A stretch of DNA of 64,000 nt from the NCBI GenBank assembly GCA_001839685.1, contig MLAK01000667.1, positions 1 to 64,000 on the forward strand, read 5' to 3'. The stretch is from Tritrichomonas foetus (Eukaryota > Parabasalia > Tritrichomonadida > Tritrichomonadidae). The notes below the pieces were generated by a model. It was not told the DNA's origin, searched no databases, and was given only the letters and a program-made list of their open reading frames with translations. The position numbers and the translations under genes were made by a program. Shown in pieces: positions 20,770 through 32,010 of this stretch. Each line of letters begins with the position of its first letter. Position 1 is the first letter of the stretch.

Positions 20770-21225
20770 ATTCTGCTTGAAGAATCGAGAAAATTGGTAA
20801 AATGATAAATCAAATTTGAATATTTATCGTTCAGCCATTCAATTTATATTCAATTCGATTTGAAGCAATTGGAATTATCAACTTTTTCATTGTTCAAATT
20901 GACATTAAAACCTGATTTCATCTTTACACAAATTCTTCCTATTCATATGTGATCAATCAAGAATCTTTGCTTAAATAAGATTATCTACTTATAAAAGTCG
21001 GTTCTTTTGGAAACTGGCGAATACAGATTGGATATCTGAATTTATTGAGATGATGCAATTCTCTTGCTCATCTAGAAATTATTGTTTTCAACTTTATTAA
21101 ATAATTTACTATTATTATGCATAAAACAAATCAAAACAAAAAATAAAAAATGAATAAAAAACACAGGTTTAATTAACAAAACAAAATATATAATAATAAA
21201 TAAAATAACACATCTAATAAAAGTA
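20770..21225. other. Intergenic spacer between two minus-strand genes
   Basis: Contains the upstream region of the Rab gene and the 3' end of the B56 gene. AT-rich; no further gene seen. Confidence 0.5.
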
Positions 21226-22878
21226 TTAAATCTTTCTAAACATTGGAGAAACAACCATTTGTTGGCTTCTTGGGTTAGAGTTTTTTCTTTGATTTTTAAT
21301 ATTTCCGTTTGAATTCCCATTTGGAGTTTCATTTGAATATGACATATTGAATCTGATTTGGATCTCTGCCAAAATTTTTGCCAAATTAAATTCTTTATTC
21401 GCCTTGGCAGCAGAACGAGCAACCATTGCCCAATTTTTATGAATTACATTTGTTGATGGCTGTGCTTGAGCCTTTTTCTGTTGGTTCTGGTTCAATTCGT
21501 CAAACATGAAAGGATCAGTATCATGCATTGACTTAAGGGTATTAAGTGCAGCATTTTGTGTTTTTTGATTCCAGTGTTCATGCATTGTTTGAGAAAAAGC
21601 TGGGAAAACAATAGGGAAAATTGACCTTGTATTATCCAAAATCATAGGTAGAATTTTAACATTTCCCCAAATTGCAAATGAGGCTTCAACAACTTTTGAT
21701 TGCTTAGATTTCGCACAATTTGCATAGAGTAAGAATAGAGGTTTTGAAAGAGCTTCAAAATCAGAAAGAGAAACTTTTTCAACGAGAAAATTAATCATAT
21801 TAATAAATAATAGTTTTTTCGATGGTTTTGATTCGGGCCAAGCTTTCATTGTTTTTCTGCAAATTGCCGCAGCTAAGCTTTGGTCACAAGATATGAAACT
21901 ATCAAAAATTTGTTGAAGTAAAGGATAATACGTGAAAATATGCTGTGAAGAAATTAATGGCAGAACTGCAACAGAAAAAATTTTGAAATGCATTGGATTA
22001 ATTTGGGTATTCTTTTTAATTCGATTTAATAGAATTTTAAGAATAGGTGTGACACAAAATGGATCATATTGTTTATCGTAATACCCAATCAACAGATATG
22101 ACATTTCTTTAAGAATCAATTCTTCTTTTGATGGAAAAAAATTGATATAATTGTTGAAAAATGTGACAAGGTTATCTCTTTCATTCATGTCTGGTGCTTT
22201 GGTTAATGAGATTGACAATTTTATGAAATTGTTATCGAATCTTTTATCTTTTGGTGAAACTTCTTGGTATTTTAATAATAACTGATAAACTATTGATAAG
22301 TGGGGCCAACAGACATCAACCATTGAAGGCTCTTCATCACCGCATAAATACTTTTTTGGAATTGGCGGCAAACCTCTGGATAAATTAATTCGCATCATAT
22401 CGAAAAGAGAGTCCAAAGTTGAGTCTGGTACAAACTTTCCGTTAGACGAAACTAAAGCGACGAGTTCTCTAAGCATTGTGGCCTTTGAACTCTTGGCCGA
22501 TCTGTCGACATCGGGATCTGTGAAATCGCACAATATTGAGCACAATTCGATTTTCTTTTCAATAATACCTATAGAATTATTGTCGATTGACCCAGTCGTT
22601 TGCGGAATTGGTGGCAGATCTGGAAAAATAATATCTTTGTGATGCTTTTGCTTGACGAGGTTAACCGTATACAAAGTATTTGAAATACCGATATCATCGA
22701 TTGGCTCTTCTGAGTTGTTTGTGACGGAATCTGACGACGGCGCCTTCGCTTCTTTGATTGGATCCAGCGTCTGTTTTTTTGATGTGTGGTACGACAGTCT
22801 TTTGAGAATAGCAGATGAAGAACGTTTGAATAATGTTAATGCAGAAGCTCTCTTGGTTTTATATCTTCCGAGTAACAT
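21226..22878 (-). CDS. PP2A regulatory subunit B56 (B')
   Basis: A regulatory subunit of protein phosphatase 2A that directs the catalytic core to substrates. The ~400-residue helical-repeat core reads as B56: KIELCSILCDFTDPDVDRSAKSSKATMLREL near the N-terminus of the domain, SMVDVCWPHLSIVYQLLLKY, LLIGYYDKQYDPF, CRKTMKAWPESKPSKKLLFIN and HEHWNQKTQNAALNTLKSM. Flanks are basic and low-complexity, as in other B56 proteins. The open frame reaches back to a GTG at 22905; I take the first ATG at 22878 (550 aa). The C-terminal tail is Asn/Ser-rich with QQMVVSPMFRKI. Some core loops are shortened or diverged relative to animal B56. Confidence 0.9.
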   Translation of the reverse strand: MLLGRYKTKRASALTLFKRSSSAILKRLSYHTSKKQTLDPIKEAKAPSSDSVTNNSEEPIDDIGISNTLYTVNLVKQKHHKDIIFPDLPPIPQTTGSIDNNSIGIIEKKIELCSILCDFTDPDVDRSAKSSKATMLRELVALVSSNGKFVPDSTLDSLFDMMRINLSRGLPPIPKKYLCGDEEPSMVDVCWPHLSIVYQLLLKYQEVSPKDKRFDNNFIKLSISLTKAPDMNERDNLVTFFNNYINFFPSKEELILKEMSYLLIGYYDKQYDPFCVTPILKILLNRIKKNTQINPMHFKIFSVAVLPLISSQHIFTYYPLLQQIFDSFISCDQSLAAAICRKTMKAWPESKPSKKLLFINMINFLVEKVSLSDFEALSKPLFLLYANCAKSKQSKVVEASFAIWGNVKILPMILDNTRSIFPIVFPAFSQTMHEHWNQKTQNAALNTLKSMHDTDPFMFDELNQNQQKKAQAQPSTNVIHKNWAMVARSAAKANKEFNLAKILAEIQIRFNMSYSNETPNGNSNGNIKNQRKNSNPRSQQMVVSPMFRKI

Positions 22879-23467
22879 TTTCTCAAACAAATTTTTAGTG
22901 TTCACTTTTGAATAAAAATAATAACAACTTTTTTTGTTATGATTTCGATTTGAAAATCACATCGAATAGGTCAAATTTGGCCTTATTTTTTTATTTTCAC
23001 ACATGGGCATTGAATAATCGAGTGGTTTATGGTAAATTTTTTTGATAGCTTTTTATAAATAATATTTCAATATTGCACATTATTTAGATGTATACAAACT
23101 AACTAGCTCTAGATGTAGAAGACTATTGAGAGATCTAAATGAATAATTGTTGATATTATAGTCATCTAAAAATTATTTAATTGTAATCCTATTAATAATA
23201 TATAAATATTATAATTTAAAAATCAAGATACAGAGAAAACCAAATCCATAAAAAAATTGTGAGAAAAAAATAAACCCCACAGAAATTTCTGAGAATTATT
23301 GAGATAAAAAGTGATTTTATAGCATTAATATCTTGATTATTTCTTATCATAAATCGTGCTTTTTATTATCATATGACCCTCCATCGAAAATTATAATGTT
23401 TTCCAAAATACAAAAATGAAGTATAAAAAAAAAAAATATTAATAATTTTGATATAAATAAAAAAAAT

Positions 23468-23814
23468 TTAGGCATCAATGAGAAGATTACGAATGTTTTG
23501 CCATCTAAATGGCGAGTCATCAGAAAATTCACTTGGCATCGAGCCTGGAAAAAAACATATTGGGTTCCATTTTTCCCATTGTAATGTTCGGAAACATCGT
23601 TTTGTTCCTGATCCAGGATTGTTTGCTGGAATATGTGCTGATTCCAGGAAGATTTTTCTGTACGCAATGCATTTAATTCTTGAATCATCGCATTCATTTT
23701 CAGTTGGTAGCCATTTGCCTTTTGTGTCAATTTCTTGATTTGGTCTTTCAATCGTTGTATCTGTATACCTGCTTGTGAATGTGCTGTTGAGGACTGCCAG
23801 TCTATTTTCTTCAT
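23468..23814 (-). CDS. Small coiled-coil protein with apparent frameshift
   Basis: The ATG at 23814 starts a short coiled coil (IQIQRLKDQIKKLTQKANGY). The same frame then runs into AT-rich, hydrophobic sequence and stops at 23347, which looks non-coding. In the adjacent frame the end of the gene reads WNPICFFPGSMPSEFSDDSPF followed by RWQNIRNLLIDA and a stop at 23468-23470, which looks like a genuine C-terminus. One extra A in the A5 run near 23570 would join the two into 115 aa. So this is either a one-base assembly error or a recent frameshift. Family not recognised. Confidence 0.5.
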
Positions 23815-25068
23815 ATACTAAAATTTTATGACAGAAAAGATTTCAATACATTCATATTTGTCAAATGGAAATTGAATTAATTCAACATCACTGAGTTAAA
23901 ACTATCAAAATTTTCGCGATTTTTAATTAAAAATCGATAGAAGAAGTGTAAATAGAATTATAGGAAGCAGTATTATAATCTTTGTGATTCTTGGAAAAAA
24001 AGCTTCTCACAATTTTTTTTTAGGCTTTCTCCAAAATCGCTCTTTTTTCGGTTTAATTGTTGCAAAATTTCAAAACTATGAATAAATATGGCTCATAACT
24101 ATAAAAAATAGATTTAACAATTGACTGAAAGCTGTTCACCCGAAAACTGAAACAATAGCTTCTTCAGAATCATTTTCGAAATATTTTTGAATTCGGCCAT
24201 TTGCGAAGTTTGCGATAAGGGAAATTTTCGTCATTCTTTTAGCTATTTGGGTTTTGATTTTTGACTGATGGTATTAAGTAATACTGATGATAAGGATCAT
24301 TTTAGTGATTTCGTACGTTAAGACTATTTGGTTTGTATACATCTCATTATTTTCTAAATTACAAAGAACCAATCAAAAATATTTCTGTGAAGACTATCAA
24401 TTGAATAAAAAGGATAAGTTTTTGAGATAAATTATTTATTCTATTTAACGATTTTCAGAATAGTTGTGAAAGCTGTAACGTTTACAAATAGAATATTGTG
24501 GAAATCTCCATTTCAATATCCTATAAATTCATATGAAATTTATTGAGAATTGTGTGAAGAGTATTTCAAATTCGATATTCGATAAGAATTGAGCCAATAA
24601 TGATTTTTCCATTCTTCGCTAATGTGAAACATTGATTTGTGAACATCATTTTTCTGTTTATATGGAATGATAATAATCCAACATAATGATAGTAATCTAA
24701 CATACCGAATTGTATTCTGTATTGAAAATGATGTTAATAATCCAATCTACAATAACAAATGAAATGTGCTGATTCACATGTCTTTTCAGTAGGATAAAGT
24801 AAATCAAACCATTAACTTATCTCAAAATCAGAGTTAATCTATCTCAAACCTGAGTTACGGTGAATGAAAAGCACATTACATATGTAAAGTAATTTGAATT
24901 AATAAATGGTCATATCGAGAATATTTGAGAAGAGTTCAATTCAGATAAACACAACATGTGGTTAGATTTTTCTCGATTAAAACCGATAATTATGAATTGT
25001 TGCCATCGGTTGTGGTGAAAAATTAAGGTCAAATGGATTATCGATAGTTTATTCAAATTTTTTGATGA
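23815..25068. other. Divergent intergenic region
   Basis: 1.25 kb of AT-rich sequence upstream of two divergent genes. I see no ORF, RNA gene or clear repeat. Confidence 0.5.
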
Positions 25069-27594
25069 ATGAATGAATTTATTGCTCTTGTTGTTTCTGC
25101 TTTCGATCCAAATTCACCTCAACATGATCATGCTCAGTCAGGGTTAATTTCTCTACGCAATAATCAATGCTCTTTTTTCTTAAAAAGTATTTGTCAGAAT
25201 TTAATTAATTTTTCTGAAGATGAAAAAATAATTTGTCTTCTTTTGATATTATCTCGTAGTGCATTTAATATTGATGATGCACAGACTTCAAATAATTTTT
25301 CTTTCACTTTATCAAAAGATATTTTGGATTGTTATGAATCATTATTGCTTCAAGGAATGAATAATGAAAACACTAGCATACGATATCATTCATCAATTTC
25401 TTTTGGTCATTACAGTGTTTTTCAACTAATTCATGATTCAAATTCACTTTATTACTTTTTAAAATTTTTACCATTTTTAAATAATAATTCTGTAATCATT
25501 AATTCAATAGAAATTTGTATAAATTATATTTTAAAACAAATCAGTATTTCAAATGAGCAAAAAAAACATGTTTTTCAAATCATTTTTCCAAGATTGAAAA
25601 GTTCCACATCTAATATCGAATCAAACATATCATCGAATATCGAATCAAACATATCATCGAATATCGAATCAAACATGTCATTAAATGCTGAATCGAATGT
25701 TGAATCAAATTTTAGAGAAAAGAAAATATGCTTACAGATTTTAAGGAAAATTATTAAAACAGCTGATAAATTTTTAACAAAAAATGAATTCATGGAAATC
25801 ATTTCTATTTTGATTGACTTTTCAACTAATCCGGATCTAGTTTATTTCTGCTTTTCTATTTTTGCTCATTTAGCAAACAAAAATCCAAATTTATTAAATG
25901 ACTTGTTTATTTTAATTGACATTTCATTGAATATAATTCAAAATATTAATAACTATCCAGAAAATGTAAAATTTGTCATTTTCCGATTTTGGATTTATAT
26001 CAATTATTCAGAATGTTCTATTAAAAGTCGAATCGTTGAAAACTTACCAAAAATCATTGAGATTGCACTTTCATATTATCAAATTCCAAATTTGGAAGAT
26101 GAATCAGATAATTACTCTATAGACCATATAAACGGACTCTTATCAAGTCTAATTTGTCATTATCCTGAAATAACTTTTCATATTCTAATTCCTTTTGTCG
26201 AGTTAAACATTAAATCAGAAAATCTAACATTACAATATGCGTCGTTAGCTATTTTTCTATTGCTTATTCAAAATGAAATGACTGCTTCTATAATTAAAGA
26301 TCAAGCGATTCTTTTTGCAGAATTTGGATTAAGTTCGCCTTTACATCAAAATAAAATTCTTGGATTAAATATCTTATCTTATATGTCCCAGTCTGGAATG
26401 TTAAATGAGCCTATAAAGTATATAAACGTATGTATTGAATATTTGAAATGTGGAATCCCTTATTTGAGTGATGAAGCTGAAAAAACTATAAATTCTATTG
26501 CCTCTTATTCTCTTTGTTCAAATGAAGATGAATGCGAAGAAGAATCCATGGTTATTTCTAATATTGAATATTTGAAGAAATTAATTGTTGATATGTTTTC
26601 GTTAATTCCTCAAGCAAATAATTCTTATCAAATTTCCCAAATTATTCGTTTAATTGCTGATCTTATTGAAAATATTGCCGATGATATCAGTTATTTGAAT
26701 ATAATTATTCCCAATACTTTTCAATTAGCAGATTTTTTGGTTTCTAAGCCCAATGATCAATCTGTTGGTTCTTTATGCTATCTATTTGATGTAATTTTGT
26801 CAAATTATAAAAATTTCCCAATTAATTTTTCCAGTGTTTTATTTAGTATGTTAATTAATTTATTAAATACAGAAAATGCAGAAGAATCACTAAGAACGAT
26901 TGGTGCTCTTGCCCGTTCTTTGGGGGCAAATTTCACTCAATTTTCAAAGTCTATTTTTCCAATCATTTTTCAAAATTTTGAGGCGAATTTAATAATAAAT
27001 GAATCATTGAACACTTTTTACAAAATAATTATTTCATGTAATTCGCCTTTAGCTGTTCATGAAATGATTCCACGTATTTTTAATTTTGTTGATCAAAATA
27101 ATTATTCGTTAATTAATTTTTATGTTGTGATTTTAAATATTTTCAATGCATCAATTTTACTTTATTTTGATGTGACCAAAGAGTTTTTGCCACAATTATG
27201 TCAATTTTATATTTTGGCTATGGAAAAATTAAATAAAATTAATGAAGAATGTGAAGATGTATCAAATACAATTGCACTGATGATTTTTCATGGATTTACT
27301 TATTTAATAGAAAAAGATATTCAACATCATTTGAATTTCTCTGATATACTTAAAACTCCGCTTATCAATATCATAAAAACTTTATTATCTTCGAACGACG
27401 ATTTAGAACCAAAAACAATAGCTCTTATCATTAATACATGTTTGAATTTATCCAGCATGTATGGAAATCAAATAATTGATGAATTTACTCATTCCAGTAT
27501 ACCCGCTTTTCTTCAATCAATTGCTCAAAATGGAAACGATAATACAAAAGCTACCATTAATCAAATTTATTTCAATATTCAACATAAGAAATAA
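25069..27594 (+). CDS. HEAT-repeat protein, importin-beta/karyopherin-like
   Basis: An 841-aa all-helical protein. The N-terminus (EFIALVVSAFDPNSPQHDHAQSGL) resembles the opening helix of karyopherin-beta proteins, where a short helix pair with 'np..q..Ae..L' begins the solenoid. Helix pairs of HEAT type continue to the end. A Ser/Asn/Ile/Glu linker (ESNISSNIESNIS) at nt 25613-25700 is made of a short tandem DNA repeat. If correct, it would carry cargo through nuclear pores with Ran. No importin-specific motif is decisive, so it could be another HEAT scaffold. A/T-ending codons throughout suggest low expression. Confidence 0.6.
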   Translation: MNEFIALVVSAFDPNSPQHDHAQSGLISLRNNQCSFFLKSICQNLINFSEDEKIICLLLILSRSAFNIDDAQTSNNFSFTLSKDILDCYESLLLQGMNNENTSIRYHSSISFGHYSVFQLIHDSNSLYYFLKFLPFLNNNSVIINSIEICINYILKQISISNEQKKHVFQIIFPRLKSSTSNIESNISSNIESNISSNIESNMSLNAESNVESNFREKKICLQILRKIIKTADKFLTKNEFMEIISILIDFSTNPDLVYFCFSIFAHLANKNPNLLNDLFILIDISLNIIQNINNYPENVKFVIFRFWIYINYSECSIKSRIVENLPKIIEIALSYYQIPNLEDESDNYSIDHINGLLSSLICHYPEITFHILIPFVELNIKSENLTLQYASLAIFLLLIQNEMTASIIKDQAILFAEFGLSSPLHQNKILGLNILSYMSQSGMLNEPIKYINVCIEYLKCGIPYLSDEAEKTINSIASYSLCSNEDECEEESMVISNIEYLKKLIVDMFSLIPQANNSYQISQIIRLIADLIENIADDISYLNIIIPNTFQLADFLVSKPNDQSVGSLCYLFDVILSNYKNFPINFSSVLFSMLINLLNTENAEESLRTIGALARSLGANFTQFSKSIFPIIFQNFEANLIINESLNTFYKIIISCNSPLAVHEMIPRIFNFVDQNNYSLINFYVVILNIFNASILLYFDVTKEFLPQLCQFYILAMEKLNKINEECEDVSNTIALMIFHGFTYLIEKDIQHHLNFSDILKTPLINIIKTLLSSNDDLEPKTIALIINTCLNLSSMYGNQIIDEFTHSSIPAFLQSIAQNGNDNTKATINQIYFNIQHKK
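25613..25700 (+). repeat. Short coding tandem repeat
   Basis: A unit of about 24 bp (ATCGAATCAAACATATCATCG-like) is repeated three times, then diverges. It encodes the ESNISSNIESNIS linker of the HEAT-repeat protein. Confidence 0.8.
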
Positions 27595-27723
27595 CAAACG
27601 AAACAAAAGAAATCACAATTTTATGCGGTTAGATGTAAATTATTCATTTAAAACTTTGTTCTTCTTTAATAAACAATAAAAATAAAAAAATACGATATTT
27701 TTGTTTTTGAATATCTATTGTAT

Positions 27724-30288
27724 TTATTTACAAACATTTTGTATTTCGTTTTCTGCGAAACGAATGAGATTCTCAATTGGAGTTCCTTTCTCAAATTCTT
27801 TCTTCCACATTTTGAACCCAAGCTCAATTTTTTGAATTCTGTTTGGAACAATTTCATTTATTACAGATTGAAGTTCAAGAACAGTTGGCTGTACATTTTC
27901 TGGAATTGGTGCAAAGTTGTATCCTTCAGGAATACTCTTGATAATACAGTGAATGATCCCTTGAGTATATTTATTTTCACATAATTTCGAAATTATATTG
28001 GCCGCTTCCATTGTTATTTCATCATACTCATTTTTACTTAAATAGGTAGCACAAGCTCGTGCAAGTTTGAAAATTGTTAAATATGAAGGTAATCCAAATA
28101 TCGCATTAATTTCATAATTGCTTCCATTTTTTTCAAGCATCTTATTAAGGAAGCGAAGCGTCTGAAAAGTTACATAAGGTTTTAGATGTAACATACTCAT
28201 TAATTCCGATTTCTTTAATCTTTGAAATTCTTGATAATTCTGCCTTGGATGTATAGTGAAATTGGAACATACATTTGGTTGTTGATAATCTGGTATTAAA
28301 TTAAAAATTAAAGTATCAAATGAACACAATGTAAAATGATAAATTGGACAAATTATAATTCTTTCAAGAAGTTGAAGGAAGTAACAACAACCTTCTTCAT
28401 CTGTTTCTCTAAATTTCATAATACAATCAAACACAATTCTTAAAGTTTGATATGAAAATTTAATAGAGTCTTCAATTTCGAAAAGATTAAAAAAGGAAAC
28501 AACTTCGATCCAAAGTTCAGATATTTCATTCAATGCCTTAAAACTTTTCGTTTGCAAAAGCAATGTTGATTGCTTTATTATTTCATAAATATTTTCTTTC
28601 AAAAAGTTATAAGTGACAACTAAATCACTTTTTTCTTTAAGAATTAGAGAAATAATGTGAATATTGACAAACATTGGTGGTTGCGATAAAATAAAATCAA
28701 ACCATTCTTCAAAATTGCTTAAAATTAATTCATCAATTGATTTAATATGATTTTCAATAATTTCTACCGGGAAAGTGACAATTTCTGGAATCATTGAAAA
28801 TCGGCTAATTAAAAGATTATCCAAAAAGTGACAAATTGGAATTTTCATGTGTTTTGACTGACCAAATAGATTTGATCCAATTTTCATCAATGAGCAAAGT
28901 GCACTTGAAACGAACCAAAATTTTTGATTTTCATTATTGTCTAGAAAAAGTGGGAAAAGAGACAACAATTTAACTGTGAGAGCTAAAATTGCAAGGGGAT
29001 CAATTTCACTTGAAATAACACTTGTTTCAATGAAATGCAGAATTTGAGCGATTTCTAAAATTGATTGTGAATGCAAAACTCTTTGATCAAATTTTGAAAG
29101 AAATCTGTAAATTGTATTATTCAAATGCAAATTATAATTTTCATTAGAATCATCAGAATCTAATTTGTTTTCATCAATTGATTCATTTGAATCATCATCA
29201 TCATCATCATAACTTTTTTTTGAACTTTTTAGTGATTTTTTTTCTAATTTTTTTGATGATTTTTTCACGCAATTATTTAGGGAATTTTTTGATGGTGATT
29301 CGTAATGTGAAATTTCAAGAAAAGTCTGTTTCTTTTTGATTAAGAATAATGGATTATTGAATGAAATGATATTACTGATAAAAGAATCACTACTTTCTAA
29401 ATCAGGATATTTATTGATCAAATAAATAATTGCATCTCTTGTTTGAATTGGTGCTAGAATGAAAATTTTTGTCAGCGCTTTTTTTGTTTTCTCACCAAAA
29501 TTCAAAAGAGAGCTATATGTTTGACCAAGAATAAGACTAATTGTAAAAGTAGTATTTAATGGACAACGATATGAATTTTCAATGAAAAATTGAGGAGATG
29601 GAGCAGTTGCATCAAGTTTAGGAATGAACTCTTGAGTGATATAAGAAATTGAACGAAGGCTTAAAACTTGAATATGGTTTTCAATGATTTCAATCATGAT
29701 TTTATTAAAAATATTAACAAAAGGCTGATTGAATTGTATTGTATCATCTTGTAAATTCGCTTCTATCATTTTTTGTTGATGATCAATCAGATTCGAAAGT
29801 GAAATCAAAGTAGTAAATAAAAAAGAAGCAACAATGTGTGCTTCACTATGTTTGATATGTTTCACAGCTTCTTGGAGAATACAAATTAAAGTTGGAAAAC
29901 TAATTTCTGATGAAAGCCTACAACACAGTAATGATAATTTAAATGAAGAAAGATGGGCTATGTTTTTTTTCACAATTTTGTGGCTGCATAGAATTTCTAC
30001 AATATTGAAAGGAGATATGCCGAAAATGTCAGGAAGAGCGTTAATAAAAAAAAATATGAATGTTTCTAATGTTCCTTCTTTTTCCATTTCGTCAAGCATG
30101 TCGTGGAAAGCAATATCTGGACATATCTTTGCGCGATAGTAATGCGAAAATTTATCGTCTGAGGAATTCTTCATATATCTGAAATGTTTGCTGTATTGCG
30201 AATTGGCATATTTTTCAAGTGGAACATCTTTATATCTTGGAAATACGAATGGAATCGGTTGAAAAATTTTCTTAGGAATCGTGCTCAT
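27724..30288 (-). CDS. Large helical protein of unknown function
   Basis: An 854-aa protein with clear ATG at 30288. Mostly amphipathic helices with many short hydrophobic repeats, so a helical solenoid is likely. In the middle is a low-complexity linker: a Ser/Lys-rich basic part (KKSSKKLEKKSLKSSKKS) followed by an Asp-run and an acidic Asn/Glu part. No catalytic motif, signal peptide or membrane helix that I can see. Its 3' end converges on the HEAT-protein gene with only 129 bp between. I do not recognise the family. Confidence 0.85.
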   Translation of the reverse strand: MSTIPKKIFQPIPFVFPRYKDVPLEKYANSQYSKHFRYMKNSSDDKFSHYYRAKICPDIAFHDMLDEMEKEGTLETFIFFFINALPDIFGISPFNIVEILCSHKIVKKNIAHLSSFKLSLLCCRLSSEISFPTLICILQEAVKHIKHSEAHIVASFLFTTLISLSNLIDHQQKMIEANLQDDTIQFNQPFVNIFNKIMIEIIENHIQVLSLRSISYITQEFIPKLDATAPSPQFFIENSYRCPLNTTFTISLILGQTYSSLLNFGEKTKKALTKIFILAPIQTRDAIIYLINKYPDLESSDSFISNIISFNNPLFLIKKKQTFLEISHYESPSKNSLNNCVKKSSKKLEKKSLKSSKKSYDDDDDDSNESIDENKLDSDDSNENYNLHLNNTIYRFLSKFDQRVLHSQSILEIAQILHFIETSVISSEIDPLAILALTVKLLSLFPLFLDNNENQKFWFVSSALCSLMKIGSNLFGQSKHMKIPICHFLDNLLISRFSMIPEIVTFPVEIIENHIKSIDELILSNFEEWFDFILSQPPMFVNIHIISLILKEKSDLVVTYNFLKENIYEIIKQSTLLLQTKSFKALNEISELWIEVVSFFNLFEIEDSIKFSYQTLRIVFDCIMKFRETDEEGCCYFLQLLERIIICPIYHFTLCSFDTLIFNLIPDYQQPNVCSNFTIHPRQNYQEFQRLKKSELMSMLHLKPYVTFQTLRFLNKMLEKNGSNYEINAIFGLPSYLTIFKLARACATYLSKNEYDEITMEAANIISKLCENKYTQGIIHCIIKSIPEGYNFAPIPENVQPTVLELQSVINEIVPNRIQKIELGFKMWKKEFEKGTPIENLIRFAENEIQNVCK

Positions 30289-30471
30289 TTCCGAAAGGAA
30301 AAGGTGATTGACGACCGTTTAAAGCCTCCCCTCCAGGTTAATTCAACATCAAATTCTGGTCAATTGTGGAGTTGAGTCATCATTAGAAAAAGTTAAAAAA
30401 GTTGTCATCATCAATGATATTGGTTAATTATTGGTCAAATTAACCTCTGATCAAAAAAACATCAACACCAA
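30289..30471. promoter_or_regulatory. Short divergent promoter region with ACGACCGTTT motif
   Basis: 183 bp separate two divergent ATGs. ACGACCGTTT lies at 30311-30320. The same 10-mer or its complement recurs upstream of genes at 41298-41307 and 62294-62303. See the motif finding. Confidence 0.5.
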
Positions 30472-31773
30472 ATGTTTTCTTTTTTTTTATTCGCTCTAAT
30501 TAAATCTCAAGATGAATTCGGCCCACCGATGGGAAAGCTAATCAAAAATGTAGATAGTTATTCAGGTAGTTGGGAAATCTCCAATGATTCCGATTATGTC
30601 AATAATCAAATTGTTTTAATCCCTGAAAATTCCACGACAGGCCGAGGGTACGCATGGAGGCTCCGCCGCCCTCCTAACAATACATGGGATGCCTCCTTCC
30701 GATTCAAAGTATCCAATATTTCCAAGTCAGCAATTACGAAAATTGGCGTTTATTTGACAGAAGATTTCGGGGCTTCCGGCTCGTGTTTCGGTGGCCCCTG
30801 CATATTTCACGGAGTTGCGGTCATGGCTCAGATATATCACGGAATGCTCACTTTTGAAGTCAGGAGAAATGATGGAACTATAAATTACACAAAATCTTCA
30901 ATTTTACCGACAATGGATATTTCCAGTAATTGCAATGAATTCACCATAACCGTCCAAAATTTGAAAGAGAATTTCATCAAAATTTTTACAATTGTTAATG
31001 GTAAAAATGATGTCTTACATATGGGCCCTATTTACATCCCTTATGAAAAGAACTGGTTTTCAATTACAGCTGATAATAATAAAACAATAAATGAAGTTGT
31101 TTTGACACATGCTCGAACGAGTTTCAAAGATGAAGTTTTTAATTTCAATGAAGTAGAGTATGACGGCTTTGGTCAATTTAGTAAAGAGCAATTAATGGCA
31201 GAAAGTAACAATAACCAACCAGCATCAGTTTCTGAATTTGACCCAGAAAGCGGATTGAATCATACAGAGTTTAGTCGAATTAGTCGAGTGTTAGTTCGAA
31301 TGAAAAATAACAGGCAATTAGATATCAATGCAGATGCAATCTTAGAGGGGATCATCGAAATCTATAACGTTTTGAATTTGTCATGCACAATGAAATCCAC
31401 TACTGAAGTTATTCAACTCGTTGTTCACCCTTTTACTGATTCATGGGCGAGAAGAATTTACTCGGCAGTTGAAGAAACTGGTGAACTGAGAGAAGAACTA
31501 TCAAACCAACTTAAAAGTGCTGAAAAAGCACTGAATGCATTCAAAGGGAGATTATTCAAAGATTTTACGAAATTGAATACAACTATTGAAGAAATTCAAC
31601 ACTCACTCATTGAAAATATCCAAAATTCATCAAAAATCGTCGATGTTCTTAAAAAGAAGGAGAGAGTAGCAAAAGGATCGAAATTAGTTCAATTTTTAAC
31701 ATATTTTGCTATTATAGAGGTTGTTGGAACAATCGCTGCAGCTTTCAAATATATCAAAACAGCACGCCACTGA
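30472..31773 (+). CDS. L-type lectin cargo receptor (ERGIC-53/VIP36-like)
   Basis: A 433-aa type I membrane protein. A short hydrophobic signal peptide (MFSFFLFALIKSQ) is followed by a beta-sandwich domain up to about residue 230 with lectin-like features (GYAWRLRRPPNNTWDASFRFKV, IGVYLTEDFG, FHGVAVMAQIYHGMLTFEVR), as in the leguminous-type lectins that ferry glycoproteins from ER to Golgi. A coiled-coil stalk (residues ~310-400) precedes one membrane helix (LTYFAIIEVVGTIAAAF) and a short basic tail (KYIKTARH). The tail lacks a canonical KKxx retrieval signal; a divergent basic signal is possible. Several Asn-X-Ser/Thr sites. Clear gene; lectin family likely. Confidence 0.75.
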   Translation: MFSFFLFALIKSQDEFGPPMGKLIKNVDSYSGSWEISNDSDYVNNQIVLIPENSTTGRGYAWRLRRPPNNTWDASFRFKVSNISKSAITKIGVYLTEDFGASGSCFGGPCIFHGVAVMAQIYHGMLTFEVRRNDGTINYTKSSILPTMDISSNCNEFTITVQNLKENFIKIFTIVNGKNDVLHMGPIYIPYEKNWFSITADNNKTINEVVLTHARTSFKDEVFNFNEVEYDGFGQFSKEQLMAESNNNQPASVSEFDPESGLNHTEFSRISRVLVRMKNNRQLDINADAILEGIIEIYNVLNLSCTMKSTTEVIQLVVHPFTDSWARRIYSAVEETGELREELSNQLKSAEKALNAFKGRLFKDFTKLNTTIEEIQHSLIENIQNSSKIVDVLKKKERVAKGSKLVQFLTYFAIIEVVGTIAAAFKYIKTARH

Positions 31774-32010
31774 ATTTGTTTATAATTTTTTAGTTTTATT
31801 GTAAAAAATATTATTATTCATTTCTTTCATCTTTTCGCTTTGTATCATTTATTAATCATATTAAACATCAAAGAAAGAAATGTGTCAAAAGAAAGAAAAG
31901 ACACCCAAAGAATAAATGAGAGAATATGACTTTATATAAATAACAAACAAAATACGCTTATAATAACAATAACACATCTATATACACACAAACATTTCGT
32001 TGAACACAAA

